From Cricetomys ansorgei (lineage: Eukaryota > Chordata > Mammalia > Rodentia > Nesomyidae), in contig JAMJFZ010001133.1 of the NCBI GenBank assembly GCA_026225945.1, positions 19,285,001-19,349,000 on the forward strand: 64,000 bases of DNA, given 5' to 3'. Position 1 is the stretch's first letter; every line of letters starts with the position of its first letter. Both the position numbers and the translations under genes were made by a program. This document shows, in pieces, positions 50,276 to 60,502 of this stretch. The notes below the pieces were generated by a model that had not been told where the DNA came from, did no database searches, and saw only the letters and a list, made by a program, of their open reading frames with translations.

Positions 50276-50924
50276 TTTCCCTTCCAGGCAAAGACGTCTC
50301 CTTCAAATTACTGCTTTAAAAAAAGAAAACAAATGAACGAAAACAAACACCCTCAATGCCTCAGACCACAGTGCTCACCAGCCGTTCCAGCTTCTGAGCC
50401 TCTAGCCTCTGCCCTAAAGTAACATCACAGCCGATCTTATTTACCCATTTTTATGTCCTGTTTAAACGATGGATGATCTAGTGTGACTAAACATACCACT
50501 CATAAGATTATAATTTAGTCCAGATTTCAAGTTATAATAAAAGAAGGAACAATTTTATTGTTTTATTATTTTTAAAACAAATAGAAAATACTTGAATTCA
50601 ATTAAATATATGTTTAAAAATGGGTTTGAAAGAATTTGATTAGGGACTGAGGTTGGGGGAGAGACTATTCTGAAAAGGGTCTTTGCAGAGGATGTGAATC
50701 AAGCAGTTCTTCTTATCGCCACCAGATGGCACCATGAGCCCAGACTTTTTTGTGTGTAGGTGAAAGGCGCCCTGTTGACGGGGAGATGTGGCAGATAATT
50801 TTCAGGCTTGCCCGGATTTCATTTTATTTTGCTATATTTCTCAAATATTTACCAGTTAGTGTGATTTCTTCCCCACGTGTGTGTGCGTGTGTGTGTAGTG
50901 TGTAGTGTGTAGTGTGTTTATGTG

Positions 50925-51190
50925 AGGAGGTGAGTGGTTGACTTTGGGTATTTTCTTGAATGCCCTCCGCCTTGTATTTTGGGAAGTTGTCTCTAAGCCT
51001 AGAACTTAACCGTTATGACTAGACTGACTGGCCAGCGAGCCCAAGATTCACCTGTCTCTATCTTCCCAACACTAGAGTTACAGACATGCACCCCCCACTC
51101 CTGGATTTTCTTGGGTGCTGGAGATCCAAACCCAGGTCCTTATGCTTGTTCAGCAAGACTTTATTCAATGAGCTATCTCCCCACCTCATG
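50925..51190 (-). repeat. B4/RSINE-like SINE, antisense
   Basis: cttaaccgttatgactagac, ccaacactagagttacagac and gctggagatccaaacccagg ending caatgagctatctccccac. Confidence 0.6.
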
Positions 51191-51272
51191 AAGAATTTAA
51201 AAATTTAAATTAATATTTTAAACTGGTGCATAAAATCATAAAAATTTTACATAAGAATGGGGTACCATGTTA

Positions 51273-51274
<2 letters not shown>

Positions 51275-51326
<52 letters not shown>
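51275..51326. repeat. (CA)n microsatellite
   Basis: About 26 dinucleotide units. Confidence 0.97.
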
Positions 51327-51328
<2 letters not shown>

Positions 51329-51334
51329 TCTATC

Positions 51335-51574
51335 ACACCAAATGAGACATGAGGTTAAACATGTCTATATTCTAAAGTATCTTTGACTTATCTGTGTTGA
51401 ACATATTCCAAATCCTTTCTTCCTTGGCTTTCTGACATGTTCAGTGCATTACTGTAATTTATAGTCACTGCTGTGGCTTAGCACCGTTACTTCTTGTTCC
51501 TTTCTAATGTAATAGTACCTGTTGATCAGCCGTCTCTGTCTCTCCCTCCTGCTTCCTGCTCTTCCCAGATATTA
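51335..51574. mobile_element. Ancient L1M-type fragment, left half
   Basis: gaacatattccaaatccttt, ttactgtaatttatagtcac and tcctgctcttcccag match, in order, the ancient mammalian L1 3'-region consensus as I remember it. It is interrupted at about 51575 and resumes at about 54073. Confidence 0.5.
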
Positions 51575-52200
51575 TACAAATATCTGTTAGGTCCATTTGG
51601 TTTATAACATCTGTTAGTGTGAGCATTTCTCTGTTTAGTTTTTGTCTGAATGACCTGTCAGTTGGTGAGAGTAGGTATTGAAATCTCCCACTATCAGTGT
51701 GTAGGGGCAAGGTGTATTTTTAGCTTTAGCAATATTTCTTTTACAAATGTGTGAGCCCTGTGTTATGGGCATAGATGTTAAGTGAATTATCATTTTGGTG
51801 GATTTTTCCTTTGATGAGTATTAAGTGTCCTTCCCCATCTCTTTTGATTAATTTAGGTTTGAAGTCTATTTTGCTGGATATTAGAATGGCTACACCAGCT
51901 TTTTTTTTTTTTTTTGTTTTTTTTTTGGTTTTTTTTGGTCCATTGACTTGGTAGATCTTTCCCTAACCCTTCACTCTGAGATAACGTTTATCTTTGAGAT
52001 TGAGGTGTGTTTCTCGTGTACAGCAGAAGGCTAGATTCTGTTTTTGGATCCATTCTGTTACTCTGTGTCTTTTTATTGAGGCATTGAGACCATTAATGTT
52101 GAGGGATACCAAGGATTAATGATTGTTCCGTCCTGTTATTTTGTAGTTGTTGGTTGTTATTGTTGTGTGTATCCCTTCTATTGATGATGATGGTGTGACT

Positions 52201-52575
52201 TTATATATTTCCTGTATTTTCCTGATTGAGTGGGAGTTTTTCTTCTAGTACCTTCTGTAGGGCAGGATTTGTAGATAGGTATTGTTTGAATTTGGATTTA
52301 TCATGAAATATTTTGTTTTCTCCATGTATGATAATTGAGAATTCTACTGGGTATAGCTGGACTGGCATCTGTGTTCCCTTAGAGTCTGTAGTATTTCCGT
52401 CCAGGCCCTTCTGGCTTTTAGGGTTTCCACTGAGAAGTCGGGTATAATTCTTATAGGTCTGCCTTTGTGTGTTACTTGCTGCTTTTCTCTTGCAGTGTTT
52501 CCTATTCCTTCTTTGTTCTGTATGTTTAGGGTTTTGACTGTTATGTGGTGAGGGGACTTTTTCTTCTGGTCCCAT
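52201..52575 (-). pseudogene. L1 ORF1p C-terminal domain remnant
   Basis: A 124-residue open stretch whose VQLYPVEFSIIIHGENKIFH and KFKQYLSTNPALQKVLEEKL segments match the RNA-binding C-terminal domain of rodent L1 ORF1p. It ends at a stop at 52201. The N-terminal coiled coil upstream (minus strand) is degenerate. Confidence 0.85.
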
Positions 52576-53439
52576 CTCTATGGTGTTCTATAAGCTTCTT
52601 GGATTTTTATAGGCATCTCTTTCTTTAGGTTTGGAACATTTTCTTCAATGATTTTGTTGAAATATTTTTTGGGCCTTGAGCTGGGAATCATCTCCTTCCT
52701 CGATCCCTATTATTCTTAGGTGTGGTCTTTTCATGGTGTCCCAGATTTCCTGGATGCTTTGTGCCAGTAACTTATTGGATTTGATATCTTCCTTCAATGT
52801 ATCTATTTCTTCTATGTATCTTCAACTTCCATCTCTTGGATTCTGTTGCTGTGGCTTTGCCTCTGTGTTCCTGATCGCTCTCCTAGGTTTTTCATCTCTA
52901 TTTCCTCGTTTTTTTGCTTTCTTCATGGCTTCTATTTCCACGTTCAGATCTTGGACAGTTTTGTTTGTTTGCTTATTTTCTCTTGGCTTTCTTTCAGGGA
53001 TTTATTCATTTCTTCTAATTGTTTGTGTTTTTCTGTGTTTTTGTGATGGGTTCACTCAATCTTTCCAATTGTTTTTTTTTTTGTTTTTGCTTTTTTTTTT
53101 TCTTTTCATTGATTTCTTCTAGGGATTTATTCATCTCCTCTGTTGTCTTCATGAAGTTGGTTGTAAGGTCTTTTTCTTCTGCTTCACCTGTGTCAGAGTG
53201 TTCAGGGATTTTTGTAGAAGGACAACTGGGCTCTGGTGGCGCCCTATTGCCCTGGTTGTTGATTGTGTTCTCACGCTGGCATTTGGCATTTGGGCTTTGG
53301 GTTGGGTAAGACTGATTCTAGGTTTAGGTGATGAATTCCTGAGGGTTATTTTATTTTATTTTATTTTATTTTTTTATGAGTGTCTTGTTTCTCAGTTCTT
53401 TTTTCTCTCTCACCCGTTCTTTGTGGTCCCTTGTCAAGC

Positions 53440-54072
53440 AAGGAGTCTCTGCCCAGGTTCGGGGCTGAGATATAGAGCTTGCAAGGCTTCCTACCTGTTT
53501 TTCTGGTTGGCTGTCTTGTTTCCTTCTGATGTGGGTGGTATCTGGCTTAGTTGGAATCTGGGACTTGGGTGGGTGGTAGCAGTGGAGAGGGTTGATATGG
53601 GAGATGGCAGTGGGTTGAGTTTTGGGGGGCATAGCTTGTTCTAGTAGAAAGGTTGAGTGTGCAGGTTTCCTACCTGTTCTGTTGGCTGCCCCACTGTGCT
53701 ATAGGGTGGGAGATGTCTGCCTAAGTTGGTATGTGGGACTCAGGCAGGTAGAGGTGGGGAGGTGTGGGAGGGAGCAGATGTGGGGAGATGGTGGTGGATT
53801 GGGGTTTGGGGGAATAGGGTGTTCTGGTGGGAGGGTTAGGTGAGGAATCTGCTACCTTCTCTTCTGGTGGCTGGGTAGTTGCAGTCTGGATCAGAAGATG
53901 TCTGCTGGAGTTGGTGTGTGGGATTTGGGCAGGTGGAGGCAGGGAGGGGCAGGAGGGAGCAGAAGTGGGGTGATGGCTGTGGATTGAGGCTTGTGGGGAC
54001 AGGGTGTTCTGGTAAGAAGGTAAGGGAGGAGTCTGCTTACCTTCTCTTCTGATTGCTGGGTAGATGCAGTCT
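53440..54072 (-). repeat. L1 5'UTR monomer array, about 184-bp period
   Basis: The anchor tgttct plus (a/g)gt(a/g)(g/a) recurs at 53637, 53820 and 54005 (spacings 183 and 185), each followed by a ctacct/ttacct...ttct...ggct block. Three to four units sit directly upstream (minus strand) of L1 ORF1. Such monomers act as L1 promoters in murine families. Confidence 0.75.
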
Positions 54073-54345
54073 TAACATAACGACCTTTATTTTCCTCTAT
54101 GCCATTGTAAATAACAATAATTGTAAATAACAAGATCTTGTTCTTTTTAATAGCCAAATAGTATTCCAGTGTGTAGACACATGATATTTTCTTTAGCCAC
54201 TCACTAGCTGATGGCCACTTCAGTCATTATCATCCCTGGGACATAATTAATAATGCTTTAATAAATACAGGAGTGTAGACGATTCCCCTGACGGGCGGAT
54301 CTCATTTCTGCTGGATGTACACTGAACACTGATGGATCATGTGCA
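54073..54345. mobile_element. Ancient L1M-type fragment, right half
   Basis: cttaacataacgaccttta, aatagtattccagtgtgtag, acatgatattttctttagcc and gctttaataaatacaggagt follow the same ancient L1 consensus where the 51335-51574 fragment left off, with roughly 100 bases missing. Confidence 0.55.
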
Positions 54346-54431
54346 ACTACTTTAAAGCATTTTTTTTTTTTTGGTGAAACCTCCCGACTTTTCTTTGTAT
54401 TAAATAATTTTCATACCATTAGTGTACAAGG

Positions 54432-54850
54432 GTGTGCTGGCTAGTGTTACATCAATCTGACACAAACCAGAGTCATCTGAAAGGAGGGAGCCTCAACTGA
54501 GAAAATACCTCCCTAAGACCCAGCTGCAAGGCACTTCCTTTTTCTTTTTCTCTTTTCTTACTTTCTTTCGTTTCTTTTTTTTTCAAGACAGGGTTTCTCT
54601 GTTGTGACTCTGGCTGTCCTGGAACTCACTCTGTAGACCAGGCTGGCCTCGAACTCACAGAGATCCACCTGCCTCTGCTTCCCAAGTGCTGGGATTAAAG
54701 GCCTGCGCCAACACCACCCAGCTAAAAAGGCATTTTCTCAATTAGTGATCAGAGGCGGAGGGCCCAGGTCATCGTGTGTCTTTCCATGCCTGGGCTGGCA
54801 CAGGCAGCCATGTTGTGTCATCAGTTTTTCTAATCTCATTCTTCACTCTC
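54432..54850 (-). repeat. Rodent interspersed repeat (type 48436), antisense, split by a B1
   Basis: gtgctggctagtgttacatc with gacacaaaccagagtcatct on the left, and attttctcaattagtgatca with ggagggcccaggtcatcgtg on the right, form one reversed copy. The B1 at 54575-54723 interrupts it, and aaggca is repeated on both sides. Confidence 0.65.
54575..54723 (-). repeat. B1 SINE, antisense
   Basis: tttcaagacagggtttctct to ccaacaccacccagct; full length and only slightly diverged, so younger than the repeat it interrupts. Confidence 0.93.
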
Positions 54851-55835
54851 CCTGATATTACTGTCCTCCAGTCACATGCAGCTCCTTGTTCTTCTGCAGT
54901 GGATGATGCTTGCTGACCTAGAGCATCCACATTAGCTGTTCTGCATACCTTGGGTATTCTTAATCATATCCGTGAAGGACTTCAATCTTTGTTTTCAGTT
55001 CTCAGGTCCACAGCTCTGAAAGCATCCAGCCTAAAGCATCTGCCCAAGCTTTTTCAAGGTATTCTAATTCTGTTAAGACTCAATATGTTTTTGTTCCTTC
55101 CCCTCTCCCCTCTCCCCTCCCCTTTCTCCCTCTCTCTTTTCTTCCCTTCTATTCGCTTTCCTTCCTGTCTGTATACCTATGTCCCGATGATAAAGTGTGC
55201 TATGGGAAGGGCATATCTGGCCTAGGTCCCCTGAGACACTGTTTATGAATTTAAAACACGCCTGTAAGTATGCCGACATCATGAATAAAGCCTGGAGTTT
55301 CTTGTTGACAACGTGTGACATCCAGGATTTTGTCTGTGACCCCGCTGTCTCTGACCTGAGTGCCGTGTGCACAGTTACTGTGGGCGGAAGATATGTGAGT
55401 CAAGGATGGCCAGCCTTGGCCTAGAGGACATCTCTCATGCCTTCATCCTTTGCTGGCTAGTATTCCTATTACCTTCCTTTACTACCCCTGTTGCTGCTTC
55501 CTTTCCCTCTTCCTCCTTCCTCCTTTACTTCCTCCTCTTCCCCATTGTTGGTGCTAGGGACAGAACCAAGCCCTCATCATGATAAACACATGTCCTAACA
55601 TTGAGTGATACCCACAGCTATTGCCCTATATTTGTTTAACCCCAAATAGAACAGCTTGTCAAAATGTGAAGACATTAACCACTAGAAGTTTAGAAGTACA
55701 ATTTACATGCAAATAAGGAGAATAAAAGAGTAAGCAAAATGGTATTGGATCAATGGAAAAACATGCAGAAAGGTTGAAATTAAGGCATAAGATGAGGTGG
55801 GAGAAGTGTCCACAGTGAGCACAGTCACAGTCACT

Positions 55836-56090
55836 GTGCTGGCTAGTCCTATGTCAACTTGACACAAGCTAGAGCCACCTGAAAGGAGGAACCTCAATTG
55901 AGAGAGTGCCTCCATCAGAACCAGCTGCAAGGCAATTTCTTAATTAGTGATTAATGGCGGAGGACCCAGCCCATTGGGGTTCCTGTCCTGACTTCCTTTG
56001 GAAAAATAAGCAAAATGGACTCTTTTCTTTTTCAATTGTGTTGTCACAGTGTTTCATAACAGCAATAGAAACCCTAACTAAGACAGAAAT
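55836..56090 (-). repeat. Rodent interspersed repeat (type 48436), antisense, internally deleted
   Basis: tgctggctagtcctatgtca, acttgacacaagctagagcc, gattaatggcggaggaccca, then a jump to gttcctgtcctgacttcctt and atagaaaccctaactaagac. Confidence 0.7.
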
Positions 56091-56802
56091 TAACACCAGG
56101 ATCATGGGGAACTGCTGTTACAAACCTGGCCATGTTGGTTTTTGGAGGAGTGTGGATGAACCTCGGAAGTTGAGACTAGTAAAGCAACTGAGTGTTGAGA
56201 GCTCAGTGGGCTGTTTTGTAGTAGCTTTGGAATATAAGAATATTGAGAGCAGTACAGACAATGGAAGTCTGGCTTATGAAGTTTCACAGGGAAACAAAGA
56301 CTCTGTCAGGGCATCTGTGTAAAGAATCTGTGATGTTTAATTAGTTTGGACTGAAGAATCAACTATGATTTACAAGAGACCAGAACCATTAAAGTAAAAC
56401 CTTTCCTTTACTGAGACAATTGATGTTAATCAACTGGAACTAAGAAATTAGTGGTGATTAAGAAAAGACCAGCATCATTGAGGCAAAATCTTCTGGAAGG
56501 TGTTTCCTGTGGGTAGCACACAGGAGTTGTGTTCCAGAGGTGGACAAGGTTGTACACCTTGCAGTTGAAGCCCCTGAATTGAAAAGGTCATGGAGAGAAG
56601 CTGAGGCTTGGCACTGTGAGAGGTCTGGAGAGGCCATTGTGAAGGTGCAACCTCAGTGGCATTTGAAGGTCCAGGACTGAAGGGGTCATGCACAGAAAGT
56701 GAAGCTTGGCACCATGAAGAGAGCCAGGAGAGGCTATTTGTTAAGCTGCAGCCCAGTTGCAGTGGAGACACCAGCATTTTGGAGATGCCAGTACTGTGGG
56801 AT

Positions 56803-56845
<43 letters not shown>

Positions 56846-57157
56846 GAAGTTGAACAAGCTGGAGCCTAGAAGACAAGCTGTGTGTGCAGCAGAGGCAGAG
56901 CCAGAGAAGTGACCTAAGTCTCATGAGTGGATCCCAGACGTTGGACTGTGTTGTGTACTGTTCACAGAGTTGGAGTTTGGTTTTGCTTTGCTTTGATTGT
57001 GACTGTGCCCTGGTTCTTCTCTGTTGAAGTAAGAAAATCCTTTATTTATGTATTTTTACAGGAGCCTACCGTTGAGAGACTTTAAACTTCTAAAGAGATT
57101 TTGGAGTTTTACAAAGACTCTGGATTTTAAAAGAAAGTTTAGATTTTTTTTTTAAAA
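56091..57157 (+). repeat. Unassigned retroelement-like repeat with an internal (CAG)n
   Basis: About 1.07 kb following the element above. Read-through blocks such as ggccatgttggtttttggag, gaaagtgaagcttggcac and ttgaagtaagaaaatccttt are familiar from rodent repeats, but I cannot name the family. It contains 13 perfect CAG units. Short reading frames across it (poly-Gln on +, poly-Cys on -) are not genes. Confidence 0.45.
56806..56844 (+). repeat. (CAG)13 trinucleotide repeat
   Basis: 39 bases of uninterrupted CAG, ending just before a TGA in the poly-Gln frame. Confidence 0.97.
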
Positions 57158-59345
57158 AATTCTCCCCACCTCCTTGCCTCTCTCTTCTACCCTTCTGTCT
57201 TCCCTCGCTATTCCCTCAGTATCCATGCCCCTCTTCCTCCTCCCTCTCCTCCCTCACCTCCTCTTCTCTCCTCCATCTTTTCTTGTCTTTACTACTGTCC
57301 TTCCACCCTTTCTCTGCTACCTCTCCTTCCTTCTTACTCTCCTCACACAACATCCCCGCTTCCTCCTCTATCTCCTGTCTCTTCTCTCTCCCATCTGTCT
57401 CCTCTGCTCTCTTCCTCATCTCTTTCTTACTCTCTTCCTTCTCTTGTCTCCCTCCCCTTTTACTCTCTTTTCCATCTCTCTCTCTCTACTCTGTCTACAT
57501 TCTCACCCCTCTCTTCCCTTCCTTCCTCTCCCCTTCTCCCTACTCCCTCTCTTTCTCATAGTCCTTCTCAGTCTCTCTCCCTCTTCTCGCTTCCCTCTCT
57601 CTGCTACCTTCTTTCCACCCTCCTCCCTCTAACCTCACAATCTCTTCTCTCTGCCCTTGCTTTCACCTCTCTCCAGTTACTCTATAACATCTCTCTTCCC
57701 TCTGCTCTCTCTCTATTCCCTTTCTCCTCTCTCTTCCCACTATCTCCTCTCTCCTTTCTGTCTTTCCCACCACTCTCATCTCTCTCCTATCTTTCCTCTT
57801 TTTCTTCTCACACTATTTCCCCATCTCTTACCCCTCTTCCTCTCCTCTCTCATCTTTTTATTTGTTTCTCTCTCCTCTCTCATGCTCTTTGTCCTCTCAT
57901 TACCCCTCTTTCTTCTCACCTATCTTATTCTGCTTTCTGTCTCACACCTCTCTTGTTCTGTCTTTTCCATTTCTTCTCTCTGTCCCACCTCTCTGTCTAT
58001 GCTGTCTTTATATCTCCACCCTCTCCTTTTCTCTTCCCCCTCTCTCTTGGCTCTACCTCTTGTCTCTTTGGGTCTCTTTTCCTTCCTCCTCTTCTCTCTC
58101 CTTCTGCTGGTTGAGGGTTGACAATGCATCTCACCTGAGGGCAGTCTTGATCTTCATACTACTCTTTTGTGGCATGATGTCTGTGCTCCTATAGCAGAGT
58201 ATAAAATGGTGGCTGTGCCTCTCTCATGAATGCTTTCTCTCCCATCTCTCCCAACTCTCTCTCTTTCTTCTGACTCCTCTCTCTCACTCTGTCTCTCCAC
58301 TCTCTCTTCTCACTTCCCTCTCTCTTCTCTCTTTTCTTTATCTTTCTTCCAGGTTGAGGATTGAAAATGCATCTCACCTGAAAACAATCCTGGCTTTCCC
58401 TCTACTCTAGTTGTGACCCAGGATCTGTGCTCTTACAGTGTGCAGAAAATGACGTATGTGCCTCTCTCACAAATTCTCTCTTTCTCCTCTCTTTCATCTC
58501 TGTCTCCTCTCTTCTCTTCCCTTTTACGTCTCACTCTATGCTTTTCCACTTTCTCTTTCCTTTATTTCTCCTCTCACTCCTCTTTCTTTGTCCCCCTATC
58601 TCCTGTCTCTCCTCTCTCTCTCCTTTTTGCCACTTCTTTCTATCATTTACCTCTCTCCTCTCCCTCTCTGTTTTCTTTCTCCTCTTGCTCTCTCCTCTCT
58701 CTTTCTTCTTCTGCTCTCTCTCTATCCTCTCACTTTTTCCTCACTCTCCCTATTGTATGTTCTCTAGATCTCTCTCCTCTCACTTCCTTCTCTCTCTCCT
58801 CTCTCTTCTGTCTCATCACACGCTCCCTCCCCATCTGTCCAGTTGAGAATTAAGAATTCTTCTTCCCTGAGAGAAATCTTGCCTTTCCCACTACTCTGTT
58901 TGTAACCTAGTGTTTATGCTCTCACAGCAGTCTGTAAAATGATGGACACGCCTCTCACTTCTCTTTTCAGTCTCACTTCTTCTCCTCTCTTTTCTTTCAC
59001 TCTCTCATCTGTCCCTCCACTATCTCTTTCCTATCTCTCCCCTCTCTCCTCTTTGTACCTCCTCTCTCCTGTCTCTCCCTATCCTCTCTCTGCTCTCCCT
59101 AGGCTCTTTCCTACCACTCCATATCTCCCCTCCCCTCTCTCTGTACCCCCATCTATCTTACTCATTTCTTTCTCTATTCCCTGGCTATCTCTTACCACCT
59201 CATCTCCTCTCTTTTCTATCTCTGTCTCTCTACTCTCCTCTGTCACACTTGCTCATCTTTCCTCTCTCACTTCACTCTCTATTCCCTCTTTCTCTTTCTT
59301 TTTTCTCTTCTCTCTCTGCCTCCTCTCTCTCTTAGTTGTTTTGTA
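57158..59345. repeat. 2.2-kb polypyrimidine (CT-rich) block with a recurring linker
   Basis: Almost pure C/T on the + strand. It is interrupted by three related non-pyrimidine linkers of about 120 bp at about 58107, 58351 and 58842. These share ggttgag(g)(g/a)ttga, gcatctcacctga, ctactct and ctgtgct/tatgct ... aaatgatg-like blocks. Pyrimidine spacers separate them (intervals 244 and 491). Long Leu/Ser reading frames across it are composition artefacts. Confidence 0.85.
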
Positions 59346-59371
59346 TACTAATTTATGATGATGCTCTAAGA

Positions 59372-59596
59372 CAGTAGTTCTCATCCTGTGGGTCACAACC
59401 CTTTGAGGGGGTATTAAATGACCCTTTCACAGGGGTTACCTAAGTCCATTTACATATCAGATATTTACATTACAGTTCATAACAGTAGCAAATTACAGTT
59501 ATGAAGAAACAAGAAAAATAATTTTATGGTTGGGGTCATCACAACACGAGGAACTGTATTAAAGAATCGCAGCCTTAGGAAGGTTGAGAACCACTG
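59372..59596. mobile_element. URR1-type hAT/Charlie DNA transposon (non-autonomous)
   Basis: A 225-bp element with inverted ends: left cagtagttctcatcctg, right ...aggttgagaaccactg (reverse cagtggttctcaacct). The flanking 8-mers ctctaaga and ctctaaag are consistent with a diverged 8-bp target duplication. The body (ttatggttggggtcatcaca, gtattaaatgaccctttcac) matches the rodent URR1 pattern. No transposase. Confidence 0.8.
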
Positions 59597-59599
59597 CTC

Positions 59600-60240
59600 T
59601 AAAGGATATTATAATCAGGCTAGGTTAACTGATGAATAAAATAATTGCATTTAATAACTTCTAAGAAAAAGAGTAACTTTTTCACAATATTGAATTTTAA
59701 GACTTATAAATTAAGAGAGAGAAATAAACCTGTGTAAATTCCTAAGAATGGACCAGGATGATAAGTTAAGTAGTCTGTTACATGCAAAACAGATCTCTAG
59801 CCAAGACACTGATGAAAGGCTGTGAAGGAGTGGTTTCAACTCAGCCCTAAAAGATGCTTGGCCTGCAAGGTATGTGAGAAAAGACATTAGGAATCTGTGG
59901 TGAATGAAAATGGTCAGATAATCACAAGCCTCAGTGGTTCCACTGAGCACCCCTGAGCTGCTAGATGTCTGTTAGTGACATTGCTAGAACATCTGTGGAG
60001 AAAAGGTAGATCAGTGACCTTGAGTAAGCCTGAAATACTGTCTGGAGTCAGAGGAGAACAGTCCTTTCTCAGCACATGGTGACTGTTCCCACAGGCCAAG
60101 AGCATCACAATGCTATACTGTTGAGCAAAGCTACTTAGAAAAGCAAAAAGGACAAAACAAATAACACGCCCTCCCCAAAAGCACCACACCTGTTACTAAC
60201 TGAAGTAATCTCCATAGCATTGTAATTTAGCCAGTTTTAA
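59600..60240. other. Intergenic, no recognised element
   Basis: Mostly unique sequence, with no coding similarity. Confidence 0.5.
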
Positions 60241-60249
60241 AAATAGGCT

Positions 60250-60502
60250 ATTTGTATATATGTTTTCATACATGTATGAAATACAGGAATAAATGAAAGA
60301 ATATATATGTATGTGTATATATGTGTATATATACACACATATATCTATATGCATATATATACATATGTGTATGCAATTGCAATTAGTTAAAAAAAGAGGC
60401 CATGAATTTAAAGGAGATCAGGGAGGGGTCTATAAGGTTTGGATGGAGGAATGAGAAGAGAGAAAATATCGTAATTATATTCTAATTGCCAAAAAAAAAT
60501 CC
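60250..60502 (+). mobile_element. L1 3' UTR fragment
   Basis: gaggccatgaatttaaagga, tgagaagagagaaaatatcg and taattatattctaattgcca followed by an A-run match the end of rodent Lx-type L1s in sense orientation. An alternating (AT/GT) stretch at 60300-60375 lies inside it. Confidence 0.6.

Larger units (their letters stand above)
51575..54072 (-). mobile_element. L1 5' half: 5'UTR monomers, ORF1 and start of ORF2, antisense
   Basis: A rodent L1 read on the minus strand. From the high-coordinate end: G-rich 5'UTR monomers (about 54072-53440), a coiled-coil ORF1 N-terminal region (about 53250-52580), the ORF1p C-terminal domain (52575-52201) and the beginning of ORF2 with the endonuclease domain up to NREMLTLTDVINQMDLTDI at about 51578. 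There L1 similarity ends abruptly. The remainder of ORF2 (reverse transcriptase), the 3' UTR and the A-tail are absent, so this copy cannot move. Confidence 0.8.

Noticed and set aside
52676..53650. Long + strand reading frames rich in Phe/Ser/Leu
   Set aside because: They are the antisense of the L1 ORF1 coiled-coil and 5'UTR region; the coding strand there is minus.
56475..56924. Poly-Cys (minus) and poly-Gln (plus) frames over the CAG repeat
   Set aside because: Both are translations of (CAG)13 within a repeat element; there are no splice sites or homology.
57174..59358. Several 100-150 residue Leu/Ser/Pro reading frames
   Set aside because: Produced by CT-rich composition; all three + frames are equally open and no conserved domain is seen.
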